Below, piece by piece: positions 24,875-33,815 of a stretch of DNA of 64,000 bases; the first letter of the stretch is position 1; every line of letters begins with the position of its first letter. A program made the translations under genes and the position numbers. The stretch lies in contig JANRLL010000003.1 in assembly GCA_033762715.1 (NCBI GenBank), positions 1 through 64,000 on the forward strand, written 5' to 3'. The notes beneath the pieces are model-generated. The model was not told the DNA's origin and did no database searches. It saw only the letters and a program-made list of their open reading frames with translations. This DNA comes from JANRLL01 sp033762715 (lineage in GTDB: Bacteria > Pseudomonadota > Alphaproteobacteria > Rickettsiales > SXRF01).

Positions 24875-25803
24875 TATTTTTTCAATGCGGCTTGCAGTTC
24901 AGGAATCGCGGTTTCCCAGCTGGCAACCAGCCCATAATCCGCTACTTCAAAAATAGGCGCGTTTTCATCTTTATTGATGGCAACGATCACCTTGCTGTCT
25001 TTCATACCGGCCAAATGCTGAATCGCACCGGAGATAGCAATGGCGATATACAGATCCGGCGCTACTACTTTTCCGGTCTGTCCAACCTGATAATCGTTAG
25101 GTACAAAGCCCGCATCCACCGCCGCGCGTGAAGCGCCAACAGCTGCGCCGATGCTATCGGCCAAGGCTTCCACTATCTTAAAGTTTTCTTTTGATCCTAG
25201 ACCGCGACCGCCTGAAATTACGATGCGCGCCGAAGTGAGCTCAGGACGCTCAGATGTGCTTTCCTGCACCGACACAAAGGCCGCAAGCCCGCTATCGGCC
25301 ATCGGCTCCAGCGATTCAATCGCCGCATTGCCGCCATCGACCGCTGGCGCAAATGCAGTCTGGCGAACGGTAAGAACTTTGATGGTCTCTTTGCTTTGCA
25401 CCGTCTCTAGCGCATTGCCAGCATAAATCGGGCGCAAAAACGTATCGGATGAAATCACCTGCACAACCTCAGAAATTTGCGCGGTATCAATGAGTGCTGC
25501 CACACGCGGCAAAATATCTTTGCCGGTGGTGGTAGCAGTTGCCACAATATGCGTATAGTTGCGCGCGATGGTTGCCGCCAGCGGTGCGATGTTTTCTGCT
25601 AAGGGCCAGCTGTAATGCGGCGCATCGCTTGCCAGTACTTTTGTTACACCAGCAACGGCCGCTGCTTGTTTAGAAACGGCTTCGATGCCGCTTCCAATCA
25701 CTAATAGATGAATCTCGTCACCCAGCTGTGACGCCGCCGTTACCGCATGGCGCGTGGCTGGATGCAGTTGATTATGATGATGTTCTGCAATCACTAATAT
25801 CAT
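24874..25803 (-). CDS. etfA: Electron transfer flavoprotein alpha subunit
   Basis: FAD-binding subunit of ETF, which passes electrons from acyl-CoA and other dehydrogenases to ETF-quinone oxidoreductase. The C-terminal FAD domain is typical: GGRGLGSKENF (about 196), GASRAAVDAGF, QVGQTGKVVAPDLYIAIAISGAIQHLAGM and INKDENAPIFEVADYGLV. 309 residues is normal. It overlaps the etfB stop by four bases, so the two subunits are made together. Confidence 0.97.
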   Translation of the reverse strand: MILVIAEHHHNQLHPATRHAVTAASQLGDEIHLLVIGSGIEAVSKQAAAVAGVTKVLASDAPHYSWPLAENIAPLAATIARNYTHIVATATTTGKDILPRVAALIDTAQISEVVQVISSDTFLRPIYAGNALETVQSKETIKVLTVRQTAFAPAVDGGNAAIESLEPMADSGLAAFVSVQESTSERPELTSARIVISGGRGLGSKENFKIVEALADSIGAAVGASRAAVDAGFVPNDYQVGQTGKVVAPDLYIAIAISGAIQHLAGMKDSKVIVAINKDENAPIFEVADYGLVASWETAIPELQAALKK

Positions 25804-26549
25804 ATAACTTTTGCCTCGCTGCGCAGCTTGCTGACTAATTCTTCTACCGATGCCACTTTCACACCGCCCGATCGTTTTTTCGGTTCTTCATATTTCAAAT
25901 GCGCAGTGCGTTCCGCTAGATTCACACCCAATTCCTGCGCGGACATTTTCTCTAATGGCTTGCTGCGCGCTTTCATAATATTGGGAAGTGTTGCATAACG
26001 CGGCTCATTCAAACGCAGATCGGTGGTCACTACAGCAGGCAGCGGCAATTTTACCGTCATCAAACCGCCATCGATTTCGCGGGTAACAAGCGCAACATCG
26101 CCTTCCAACACTAGCTTCGATGCAAAGGTACCTTGCCCCCAACCCAAGAGCGCAGCTAACATCTGGCCGGTTTGGTTGGCATCGTCGTCAATCGCTTGCT
26201 TGCCGATGATAATCAGCTTGGGTTGTTCTTTTTCCACCACGGCTTTAAGCAGCTTGGCAGCAGTGATCGATTCAATTGGCGTATCGAGCGCCAGATGAAT
26301 AGCGCGATCAGCGCCCATCGCCAGCGCCGAGCGCAGCGTTTCTTGCACCGCATCCACCCCGATCGAAACCGCAATCACTTCGGTGGCCAGGCCTTTTTCT
26401 TTCAGGCGTACTGCCTCTTCCACCGCGATTTCATCAAACGGGTTCATCGACATTTTGACGCCGCCGGTTTCTATACCGCTGCCATCCGCCTTCACACGGA
26501 TGCGCACGTTGTAGTCAACAACACGTTTTACTGCGACAAGTATTTTCAT
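25800..26549 (-). CDS. etfB: Electron transfer flavoprotein beta subunit
   Basis: AMP-binding partner of EtfA. The start at MKILVAVKRVVDYNV was chosen because its ATG forms an ATGA overlap with the stop of the upstream adenosyltransferase gene and AGGAG precedes it; this gives 249 residues, the usual length. Family stretches visible are GVKMSMNPFDEIAVEEA, AVSIG, GKQAIDDDANQTGQMLAALL and ATLPNIMKARSKP. It lies in a tightly packed run from zf-CHCC to nadE. Confidence 0.97.
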   Translation of the reverse strand: MKILVAVKRVVDYNVRIRVKADGSGIETGGVKMSMNPFDEIAVEEAVRLKEKGLATEVIAVSIGVDAVQETLRSALAMGADRAIHLALDTPIESITAAKLLKAVVEKEQPKLIIIGKQAIDDDANQTGQMLAALLGWGQGTFASKLVLEGDVALVTREIDGGLMTVKLPLPAVVTTDLRLNEPRYATLPNIMKARSKPLEKMSAQELGVNLAERTAHLKYEEPKKRSGGVKVASVEELVSKLRSEAKVI

Positions 26550-27112
26550 TCGCGATTCGCTCCTGGTATCCATAACACATCTTGTTTGCCGTTATTATTA
26601 GCAGCACGCGCGGCAACAAACAATAAATCCGATAAGCGGTTTAAATATTGCAGGGCATGTGCATTAACGGCTTCGTTTTTCGCAAGTGCATAAGCTACAC
26701 GCTCGGCACGGCGCACAATAACGCGGGACTGATGCAGATGCGCAGCAAGCGCACTACCGCCTGGTAAAATAAACGAGTTAAGCGGCTCTAATTTTTCATT
26801 GATGGCATCGATTTCTTGCTCCAACCGTGTTACCTGCGTGGCTATGATGCGCAGCGCTTTATCCTCACCTGCTGCAAGCGGCGTTGCCAGATCGGCGCCC
26901 AGATCGAACAAGTCATTTTGAATACGGTTTAAGAGCGCATCGAACTCGGTGTCTGCGCTATACAGACGCGCCAGGCCAATGGATGCATTGGCTTCATCCA
27001 CATCGCCAATCGCTTCAAAACGCGGATCGTATTTCGGACGGCGCGTGCCATCCACTAACCCCGACTGCCCGCTATCGCCAGTACGTGTATAGATTTTGTT
27101 GAGCTTGACCAT
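26546..27112 (-). CDS. Cob(I)alamin adenosyltransferase, PduO type
   Basis: Transfers the adenosyl group of ATP to cob(I)alamin, giving adenosylcobalamin, the cofactor of enzymes such as methylmalonyl-CoA mutase. The N-terminal ATP loop YTRTGDSGQSGL, the DVDEANASIGLAR segment, the RRAERVAYAL helix and LNRLSDLLFVAARAAN are all typical; 188 residues is normal. Adenosyltransferase next to etfBA is often seen in alphaproteobacteria. Its ATG directly follows the stop of the HIG1-like gene. Confidence 0.94.
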   Translation of the reverse strand: MVKLNKIYTRTGDSGQSGLVDGTRRPKYDPRFEAIGDVDEANASIGLARLYSADTEFDALLNRIQNDLFDLGADLATPLAAGEDKALRIIATQVTRLEQEIDAINEKLEPLNSFILPGGSALAAHLHQSRVIVRRAERVAYALAKNEAVNAHALQYLNRLSDLLFVAARAANNNGKQDVLWIPGANRE

Positions 27113-27295
27113 TTAGCGTCCCACCACAACCATGGCTGCAATTACGACCAATATGGCCGCCTGCAACGAGACGCGCGCTATCATTAATTTATTGCCGTAT
27201 TTTTCATTAGCAGGGCCACCTTTACTCATCAGCGCGATACCGCTAATCAGCACCAACACCAATAAGATAATGAGGGTAACCAGAAGAAATGCCAT
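27113..27295 (-). CDS. Twin-transmembrane HIG1-domain protein
   Basis: A 60-residue inner-membrane protein with two spans (about residues 2-22 and 40-58) separated by a conserved GGPANEKYGNKLMIARVSLQ loop. The NKYGNKLM-ARV-LQ pattern identifies the HIG1 family, related to mitochondrial Rcf1/HIG1 proteins that modulate cytochrome oxidase supercomplexes. The function in bacteria is less well established. It starts 3 bases after the zinc-finger gene and abuts the adenosyltransferase. Confidence 0.85.
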   Translation of the reverse strand: MAFLLVTLIILLVLVLISGIALMSKGGPANEKYGNKLMIARVSLQAAILVVIAAMVVVGR

Positions 27296-27298
27296 TGC

Positions 27299-27511
27299 TT
27301 AATGCTTATCGGCCAGCAGCTTTAAAATAAACATCCGGTTGCAATAAGGGCAACTAATATGCCCGACATGCTGATCGATATGCAGGTAAACCTTCGGGTG
27401 ACCTAGCGCGCCGCCACCGCCATCACAGCTGGTTTCCAGCGAATGCACTTCCATTTTCTCAACGCCTTTGGCATGCAACGGATCTTTGTTAGCAGACGGG
27501 TATTGATACAT
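27299..27511 (-). CDS. Zinc-finger CHCC protein, NDUFS6-like
   Basis: Small soluble protein with the zf-CHCC pattern: C29, H38 (GGGGALGHPKVYL), C54 and C57 (ISCPYCNRMF). The C-terminal domain corresponds to the zinc domain of mitochondrial complex I subunit NDUFS6, which occurs widely in alphaproteobacteria. The role is presumably in complex I assembly or stability. It is 70 residues, with an internal ATG at residue 20 as a second possible start. It heads the tight gene run with HIG1 and the etf genes. Confidence 0.85.
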   Translation of the reverse strand: MYQYPSANKDPLHAKGVEKMEVHSLETSCDGGGGALGHPKVYLHIDQHVGHISCPYCNRMFILKLLADKH

Positions 27512-27524
27512 GGTAGCTACTCAC

Positions 27525-28487
27525 TTAGTCATTAAAGATAAAGGTGGGACCGGCTTTTTTATCGCCTTGTTTGGGCGATTGAGGATTATCTATTTGCACG
27601 GTTTTAGAGCCGCTGGCAACAGGAGGTTGCGCGACTGGTTTTAATTGCGCGAGCGTCATCACCGGAGCGGGATCAGGAATAGCCGGCTCACTGCTTGCTT
27701 GGACCGTATTCGTTGAGGTTCTTGGAGGACGCACGACAATAATGCCGTTTTCCATCGTGCGATTTTTCTTACTCAGCTCAATGGTGCGCATACGCATGGG
27801 TTGATAGGCTGGTTTGGCCGGCTGGGCTGAGGCAAGCTGTGTTCTGGCTACAGGCGCGCTGGGCTCACTGAGCGCTGCAACCGATGATTCAGGCACTTGC
27901 ACACGCGCTTGGCGCAGCTTATCCAAAATACGCTGCCAGTGATCATAGACACGCTCTACATATTCGCTGCCGCGCGATTGGGTTTTGGAATGGTATTCGG
28001 CCGATGCTTTACGCCAAGAACCACCGCCACCTTCATAGAGGTTACGCAGGAAACTAGCGGCATAGGCAATATTGGTTTGGGGCTCAAAACCCTCTTCTAG
28101 GGACGCAAAAGCATTGGGATGGTGATAGAGATTTACCTGCATACAACCAATATCGATGCTTTTAATGCCGCGCGAGCGGAAACGTTGTACTGCGGCGATA
28201 GCCTCTTGTTTACTATCGAAATAATAGCCTTTGCCTTCGACATTGATCGTCCAAGGCCACGGCACCTGCAATCCCAGCCCTTCATGGTAACGTCCGGTCT
28301 CGGTGGTGGCGATGGCGGCCAGCAAATGGGTCGGAATGCCGTATTGGCGTTCAAAATTGGGTAAATAACGCGTACAGAGCTTGGCGCCTTCGATCAGACG
28401 ATCGCTTGAATAAGCATGCGCAGCGGCCGTAAGCGACACGCTGACTAAGAATCCTGCACATGTAATCCACACTAGTGGCCGTTTCAC
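27525..28487 (-). CDS. Lytic transglycosylase (SLT domain), exported
   Basis: Cleaves the peptidoglycan glycan backbone in the periplasm. A signal peptide (residues 1-25, ending AHA) leads into an SLT fold with the catalytic glutamate at 63 (AAIATTETGRYHEG), IDIGCMQVNLYHHPNAF, and an AEYHSKTQSRGSEYVERVYDHW end at about 190. After that there is a Pro/Ala-rich disordered tail of about 130 residues. It lies 13 bases before the zf-CHCC gene and heads the run of minus-strand genes leading to nadE. The specific role (flagellum, pilus or general turnover) cannot be told. Confidence 0.88.
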   Translation of the reverse strand: MKRPLVWITCAGFLVSVSLTAAAHAYSSDRLIEGAKLCTRYLPNFERQYGIPTHLLAAIATTETGRYHEGLGLQVPWPWTINVEGKGYYFDSKQEAIAAVQRFRSRGIKSIDIGCMQVNLYHHPNAFASLEEGFEPQTNIAYAASFLRNLYEGGGGSWRKASAEYHSKTQSRGSEYVERVYDHWQRILDKLRQARVQVPESSVAALSEPSAPVARTQLASAQPAKPAYQPMRMRTIELSKKNRTMENGIIVVRPPRTSTNTVQASSEPAIPDPAPVMTLAQLKPVAQPPVASGSKTVQIDNPQSPKQGDKKAGPTFIFND

Positions 28488-28640
28488 AATAGGAAACTCT
28501 CTGGATAAAGTTGACGATGGTGCTGAATATTATACAAAAATTGTACCAACTTCGCCATGAAATAGTGAAGAGTTGCCGCAACCAGTTGTAAAATATCAAT
28601 ATTTATCGCTCAGGTGGTAGCTATAAATACCATCAAGGCC

Positions 28641-29189
28641 TTAGGATGCCTTGCTTACAGCCGCGGGGCTGGAGACCGCCAGCAAGCGGTTAATGGCAAA
28701 TAGGCTCACCACTGCAAATAAGTTAATGAGCAGCATTTCGCCGACAATAGCCAAGGTGAAATCGCTTAACCCGCTCAGTGGCGTTAGCGCAGCCAGCAAC
28801 AACAAGGTTTGATTCACGGTAAAGGCCACCAGAAACGCGGCCGAAAAATAGGCGGCTTTGTTGAGAGGCAGATTGCGATCCAGCAGGCGGCGCACCACTT
28901 CATGCGTTACCAAAGCAGCAACGAGCATCACCCCACCCCAGATAAAACTATCGGCCGTCTGTGGGTAATGCAGCAACAGATAGCCCACCAGCTGATTCAC
29001 TGCCCAAATGACAACAATCACCAGGCGGCCTTGGGTCGCATTCATGCTCATAGCAGCAAGAATAGCAAATGCGGCAAACGGTGTCGCGCACGCCATGATA
29101 AGGCTGAAGGCAACACTGGCAACCACCAGTAAGCCAAACCATACCTGTTGACGCCAACCATTGCTTAGCGATGCTGACAAGCCACTCAT
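28641..29189 (-). CDS. Hypothetical integral membrane protein (182 aa)
   Basis: Unrecognised. About five hydrophobic spans fill the sequence (roughly residues 16-50, 54-74, 81-100, 112-135, 142-168) with short loops and no obvious binding motif. MSGLSASLSNGW precedes the first span. It stands alone between the lytic transglycosylase and the lipase-like gene. Homology to a known transporter component was not seen. Confidence 0.7.
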   Translation of the reverse strand: MSGLSASLSNGWRQQVWFGLLVVASVAFSLIMACATPFAAFAILAAMSMNATQGRLVIVVIWAVNQLVGYLLLHYPQTADSFIWGGVMLVAALVTHEVVRRLLDRNLPLNKAAYFSAAFLVAFTVNQTLLLLAALTPLSGLSDFTLAIVGEMLLINLFAVVSLFAINRLLAVSSPAAVSKAS

Positions 29190-29261
29190 TGCATATACTC
29201 CTTAAAAATTTTGCCTACGATACGAAGAACTCCGCGCAAAGTCTAGGGCATTTAACAGTAG

Positions 29262-30152
29262 TTAGCGCTTCTTTTGCTTATTGGTTTGTTCAATCCAGCG
29301 CACAATATCGGCAAATACCTGCTCACGCTGCAAATCCCGAAGCAACATATGATAGCCATTGGGATAATAGATATAGGTGAGCGGTGCGGTAAAGCGCTCA
29401 CGCGCGCTCATGATCGAGCTTTTTGGAATCACCTGATCCTTCGCGCCGTAAAGCAGCAGCACCGGCTTACTCACCTGCGGTATGGCGTCATAACCCTGAT
29501 CCATCATATTCACCACACCGTAAATCGCATCGATGCGTGTGCTTTTAATCACCAGCGGATCAGCCACCATGCGCTGCAAGAGTGGAATATTATCGGTTGC
29601 CTGAATTTTTAAATCACTGCCGGTGAGTTCGCGAAATGGCAGGGTATGCGCCGCCAACCATAAGGAACCGGTATAGATCCATGGCATTTGCTCACGGCTC
29701 CACAAGGCCGGCGCTACCAAAATCACCCCGCGTATTTTTTTAACCGGTAGATGACTGAAGGCGCTGATGGTAACCGCACCACCCATGCTTTCGCCCAATA
29801 CATAGATTGGCGTTTTCGGATAACGTTTGCTTAAGCGCTCAAATTGGTAACGCAAATCCTGCGTCAGATTATCACTACCCGCCCACAGCCCGCGCGCATC
29901 GGTTTCGCCGAACCCGCGCTGATCATAGGAAAACATCGCGATGCCTTTGGACTGGAAATAATTGCCCGCATCATCAAAGGCGAGGCTGTAATCATTGAAC
30001 CCGTGCACCGCCAGGATAATCGCACGCGGTTTGGCCTTTGGCACCCAACTGCGCACCGGCAGATGCTCGGCCTTTTCCGGCGAAGCCAGCTGCGTTTGTG
30101 GAGCACACGCACTAACCAGTAGCGCTACGGTAAGGACAACCCATTTCATCAT
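29262..30152 (-). CDS. Alpha/beta-hydrolase lipoprotein (lysophospholipase-like)
   Basis: Serine hydrolase of the monoglyceride lipase/lysophospholipase group. A lipobox (LLVSAC, Cys 16) indicates an envelope lipoprotein. ILAVHGFNDYS forms the oxyanion region, the nucleophile is S122 in LGESMGG, and D239 (YGAKDQVIP) and H268 (NGYHMLLRD) complete the triad. 296 residues is normal. Its ATG overlaps the rlmE stop (ATGA), although the two activities are unrelated. Substrate is inferred from family only. Confidence 0.87.
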   Translation of the reverse strand: MMKWVVLTVALLVSACAPQTQLASPEKAEHLPVRSWVPKAKPRAIILAVHGFNDYSLAFDDAGNYFQSKGIAMFSYDQRGFGETDARGLWAGSDNLTQDLRYQFERLSKRYPKTPIYVLGESMGGAVTISAFSHLPVKKIRGVILVAPALWSREQMPWIYTGSLWLAAHTLPFRELTGSDLKIQATDNIPLLQRMVADPLVIKSTRIDAIYGVVNMMDQGYDAIPQVSKPVLLLYGAKDQVIPKSSIMSARERFTAPLTYIYYPNGYHMLLRDLQREQVFADIVRWIEQTNKQKKR

Positions 30153-30841
30153 GAAGCACGACCCTTAAATCCCAATGCCACCACATACATCTCCGATGAA
30201 TCGGCACGGCTGGCTTTAGGTTTTGCATGTTTCACACTGGTGAAATCTTTGCGCATTTGCGCCAGCAATTCTTTTTCGGCGCCGCCTTGGAAAACCTTCG
30301 CGGCAAAGGAACCGCCTTTGTTCAATACTTCGCAGGTAAATTCATAGGCAGCTTCAAGCAATGCCATGATGCGCATATGATCGGTTGCGGCATGGCCGGT
30401 CGTATTAGGCGCCATGTCGGAGAGCACCACATCCACCCCGTTGGGAATTAGAGCGCGGATTAAATCGGGCGCATCGTCTTTCATAAAATCGAGTTTCAAA
30501 AATTGCGCGCCGGCAATGGAATCCATATCCAAAATATCAATTGCTGCTACCGTTGGTTTTTGCTCCTCAGAGCGCGTGCGCGCTACCGCAATTTGCGTCC
30601 ACCCACCAGGAGCTGCGCCTAAATCCAACACTTGCTTGCCTGGTTTGAGCAGGTGAAACTTATCATCCAGCTCGGCTAATTTATAGGCTGCGCGTGAACG
30701 ATACCCATCGCGCTTGGCTTGATGCACATACGGATCGTTAAGCTGACGCTGCAGCCAACGCGTCGAGGAATTGCTGCGCTTGCGCGCGGTCTTCACCCGT
30801 TGCTTTAATGTGCCGGTATTGCGAATGGGGGTCTTGGCCAT
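30149..30841 (-). CDS. rlmE: 23S rRNA 2'-O-methyltransferase RlmE (FtsJ)
   Basis: Methylates the ribose of U2552 in 23S rRNA. Visible are the RSRAAYKLAELDDKF start, SAM motif LDLGAAPGGWTQIA, VVLSDMAPNTTGH, AAKVFQGG and SSEMYVVALGFK, which carry the K-D-K-E catalytic tetrad. 230 residues is normal, with a basic N-terminal extension. It begins at the stop codon of the exopolyphosphatase-like gene, an arrangement common in alphaproteobacteria. Confidence 0.96.
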   Translation of the reverse strand: MAKTPIRNTGTLKQRVKTARKRSNSSTRWLQRQLNDPYVHQAKRDGYRSRAAYKLAELDDKFHLLKPGKQVLDLGAAPGGWTQIAVARTRSEEQKPTVAAIDILDMDSIAGAQFLKLDFMKDDAPDLIRALIPNGVDVVLSDMAPNTTGHAATDHMRIMALLEAAYEFTCEVLNKGGSFAAKVFQGGAEKELLAQMRKDFTSVKHAKPKASRADSSEMYVVALGFKGRAS

Positions 30842-31872
30842 TAGGATTTCAATAATGATAAAATGATGCCTTCGCGCACACCACGATCGGCAATGGTGAT
30901 GTGACCTGCCGGCCAGACGGTGCTGATGGCTTCAAAAATAGCACAGCCGGAAATAATAAAATCGGCACGGTCGGAACCAATACACGGATGATGGAAGCGC
31001 TCGGACGGGCGCATCTTCAGCAACTTTTGCGTGGTGGCGCGAATATCGGAAATGGCCAGCGTAATACCATCGATGCGCGAGCGATCATAGCGCGGCAAAT
31101 CCAGATGAATAGCCGCCAAGGTAGTAACCGTGCCTGAGGTGGAAAGCAGTTGCACATCGGAGCCGCCGATGGCTTTACTGATATGATTAGCCTCATCAAA
31201 CGGGCGCAATTTATCGACTAAAAAACGCACCATATCGTCAAAGGCCATATCGGCAAACGTTGAGCCGCCAAATTTATCGGCCAGATTCATTACCCCATAA
31301 CCAATCGACAGCCAATCGGTGATGGTATGCGCATGCGCGCCTTCACGCACCTGCTCCACATCAATCCACATCAGCTCGGTGCTGCCACCGCCAATGTCGA
31401 ACACCACAGCGCGCTTCGATTCATCCGCAAGCAGCGACGAGCAGCCCATAAAGGCCAGGCGCGCTTCTTCTTCGGTGGAGATAATGTCGATTGCAATACC
31501 GGTTTCGCGGCATACGCGGTCAATGAAATGACGGCCGTTTTTAGCGCGGCGGCAGGCTTCGGTTGCCACGAAGCGCGAGCGTACAATATTATATTTATCG
31601 AGTTTTTTCTGGCAAGCCTTAAGCGCCACAAGCGTGCGCTCCATCGCCTCGTCCGACAGCTCGCCGGTTACACTTAAGCCTTCGCCTAAGCGCACAATGC
31701 GCGAAAAACTGTCATAGACTTTAATACCAGGGCTCTGGCCTGATGCATCATAGGAAGCGATCAGCAAGCGGCAATTATTTGTGCCTAAGTCTAGCGCGGC
31801 GCAGATAGGCACCTGTGACTCAACGTTAGACTCCTTGCCGCGCACACGCATATCCTGCGAGGATGGCAGCAT
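30841..31872 (-). CDS. Exopolyphosphatase / guanosine pentaphosphatase (Ppx/GppA family)
   Basis: Hydrolyses polyphosphate or pppGpp. The actin-like ATPase fold is shown by AALDLGTNNCRLLIA (about residues 25-39), VFDIGGGSTELMW (phosphate 2 loop, about 160) and LSTSGTVTTLAAI (about 240). 343 residues corresponds to the short alphaproteobacterial form without the C-terminal HD-like domain. The N-terminus could begin at the first ATG or seven codons later. Together with the Rsh protein at 44.6 kb it may affect (p)ppGpp levels. Confidence 0.9.
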   Translation of the reverse strand: MLPSSQDMRVRGKESNVESQVPICAALDLGTNNCRLLIASYDASGQSPGIKVYDSFSRIVRLGEGLSVTGELSDEAMERTLVALKACQKKLDKYNIVRSRFVATEACRRAKNGRHFIDRVCRETGIAIDIISTEEEARLAFMGCSSLLADESKRAVVFDIGGGSTELMWIDVEQVREGAHAHTITDWLSIGYGVMNLADKFGGSTFADMAFDDMVRFLVDKLRPFDEANHISKAIGGSDVQLLSTSGTVTTLAAIHLDLPRYDRSRIDGITLAISDIRATTQKLLKMRPSERFHHPCIGSDRADFIISGCAIFEAISTVWPAGHITIADRGVREGIILSLLKS

Positions 31873-31973
31873 CGTATTTCTCTTGTCGCGTACGGTCAGC
31901 GACGGTTATTTCGTTAATCCAATGAAAAGGAGCATAGAACACATTGCCAGCCCTGACAAGTGGATAGACAATA

Positions 31974-33101
31974 TTAGAGCTTGGGCAACATGCGCACAGG
32001 CAGGCTGTCGCTGTGGGCATGGGCATTGAGCACCAGGCCAATGGCCAATACTGTGGTCATGGTAATACTACCGCCATACGACATGAGCGGCAGCGGCACC
32101 CCTACTACCGGCAACATACCCATGACCATGCCGACATTAATCAAGATATGCACAAAGAGCATACCGCTGACACCGGCTGCCATCATGGCGCCAAAAGTAC
32201 TGCGGCTTTGCTGGGCCACGTTCATGCTGGATGCAATCAGCAATATATAAAGCAGCAGCAGGAAAATACCGCCGACAAAGCCGAACTCTTCGGCCAGCAT
32301 AGTGAAGATAAAATCCGTGTGTTTTTCGGGCAAGAAATTCAGCTGATTTTGCGAACCCTGCAAAAACCCCTTACCCCAAAACCCGCCCGAGCCAATGGCA
32401 ATCATTGATTGTAAAATATTATAGCCTGCACCCAGCGGATCTTGCTGTGGATCGAGGAAGGTGAGCACGCGCCGCTTTTGGTAATCATGCAGAAAATGCC
32501 AGGCAAGCGGCGCTGCTGAGACAACCGAAACGATGAGGCCAATAAAATAGCGCCATTGTAGACCCGCCATGAAAAACATGAAGCCGCCCACAAAAAGCAT
32601 GATGATGGTAGTGCCTAAGTTAGGCTGTTTCAAAATCAATACTGCCGGTATGCAGAGCAGCAAAATCGGCATGACCAAATGCAATGGCCGCTTAATGTCT
32701 TCCGGATACATTTGATGGAAATAACGTGCTAACGCCAAGATAACAGCAAGCTTCATGAATTCCGACGGCTGAATATTGAGCCCACCCAAACGCAGCCAAC
32801 GCTCAGCGCCCTTTCCCTCATGACCAATAAAATGCACCGCAATCAACGTCACCAAACACATCCCATAAAATACATAGGCATATTGTAGCAGCACGCGGAT
32901 GGGCATCATGGCGATAATCAGCATGCCAACAAAGGCCACACTGAAACGCACGACCTGCTGCAATGCCCAGGGAGAAAATTCGCCATTACCGGCAGACACC
33001 ATCATGACAAATCCCATCATCGAGATAAGCATCATCACCCCAACAATTAACCAGTTGATTTCCTGGAATTTATAGAAAGGTGAATGCCTTGCGCCGCGCA
33101 T
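31974..33101 (-). CDS. rodA: Peptidoglycan glycosyltransferase RodA
   Basis: SEDS-family polymerase of the elongation complex. About ten membrane spans with the family stretches WLRLGGLNIQPSEFMKLAV, LKQPNLGTTII and FLPEKHTDFIFTMLAEEFG; the catalytic aspartate is D263. LPLMSYGGS is near the end. 375 residues is normal. No class B PBP is directly adjacent (it is usually upstream of rodA as mrdA). The start is 135 bases from the divergent tadE gene. Confidence 0.95.
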   Translation of the reverse strand: MRGARHSPFYKFQEINWLIVGVMMLISMMGFVMMVSAGNGEFSPWALQQVVRFSVAFVGMLIIAMMPIRVLLQYAYVFYGMCLVTLIAVHFIGHEGKGAERWLRLGGLNIQPSEFMKLAVILALARYFHQMYPEDIKRPLHLVMPILLLCIPAVLILKQPNLGTTIIMLFVGGFMFFMAGLQWRYFIGLIVSVVSAAPLAWHFLHDYQKRRVLTFLDPQQDPLGAGYNILQSMIAIGSGGFWGKGFLQGSQNQLNFLPEKHTDFIFTMLAEEFGFVGGIFLLLLYILLIASSMNVAQQSRSTFGAMMAAGVSGMLFVHILINVGMVMGMLPVVGVPLPLMSYGGSITMTTVLAIGLVLNAHAHSDSLPVRMLPKL

Positions 33102-33235
33102 AGTAGAGCCTTTGTTAAACGACCTAGCCTAATTTGTACTAAAACCACCTTAACTATCAATCAATTGTTATGGATTATTTACTCTTAGTTAAGGCCAAAA
33201 ATGCTACGATAGTGCGATTATCCATAAAGGTAGCT

Positions 33236-33808
33236 ATGATGTTACGTTATAGGCGCATAGGGCATCAGACTGTCAGCCGCAATAACGAGGGTACAACCGC
33301 GATCGAATTCGCCATGGTCGCACCGGTGTTGCTGCTCATGATTATGGGCATTGTCGAATATTCGCTGATGATGTTTACCTTGTCGGTGATGGAAGCCGCC
33401 ACCAGCTATAGCGCGCGCTACGGCAAAACCGGATACACGGCCAGCGGCTCCACCCGTGTGGAGCAAATCACCAATAATATCATAAGCCGCACCGGAGGCA
33501 TGCTCGATCCACAACTGCTGGATATTGATACGCTGGTCTATAAGGGATTTGATAAGGTAGGACAGTCAGAGCCCTACACCGACACGAACGGCAATCATAC
33601 CTATAATATGGGTGAGCCCTATACCGATAGCAATGGTAATGGCCAATGGGACATTGACATCGGAATTGTGGGGCTGGGCAGCGGCGGCGATGTAGTGATG
33701 TATAAAGTATCGTATCCATGGCCCATTATGACACCGCTGGCGCAAGCGATTATTGGCAATTCCATCGTCTTGACTACTCGCATGGTCGTGCGCAACGAAC
33801 CGTTTTAG
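33236..33808 (+). CDS. TadE-family pseudopilin with acidic repeat motifs
   Basis: Minor pilin-like protein of the Tad system. The start at MMLRYRR was chosen for the AAGG site six bases ahead; the upstream reading has none. The N-terminus has the TadE signature EGTTAIEFAMVAPVLLLMIM (residues about 18-37), with the conserved Glu after the cleavage-type glycine region. In the middle two acidic motifs, YTDTNGNHTYN and YTDSNGNGQWD, resemble calcium-binding loops. It is the first of a four-gene Tad operon and lies 7 bases before the second tadE. 190 residues. Confidence 0.88.
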   Translation: MMLRYRRIGHQTVSRNNEGTTAIEFAMVAPVLLLMIMGIVEYSLMMFTLSVMEAATSYSARYGKTGYTASGSTRVEQITNNIISRTGGMLDPQLLDIDTLVYKGFDKVGQSEPYTDTNGNHTYNMGEPYTDSNGNGQWDIDIGIVGLGSGGDVVMYKVSYPWPIMTPLAQAIIGNSIVLTTRMVVRNEPF

Positions 33809-33815
33809 GTCACGT

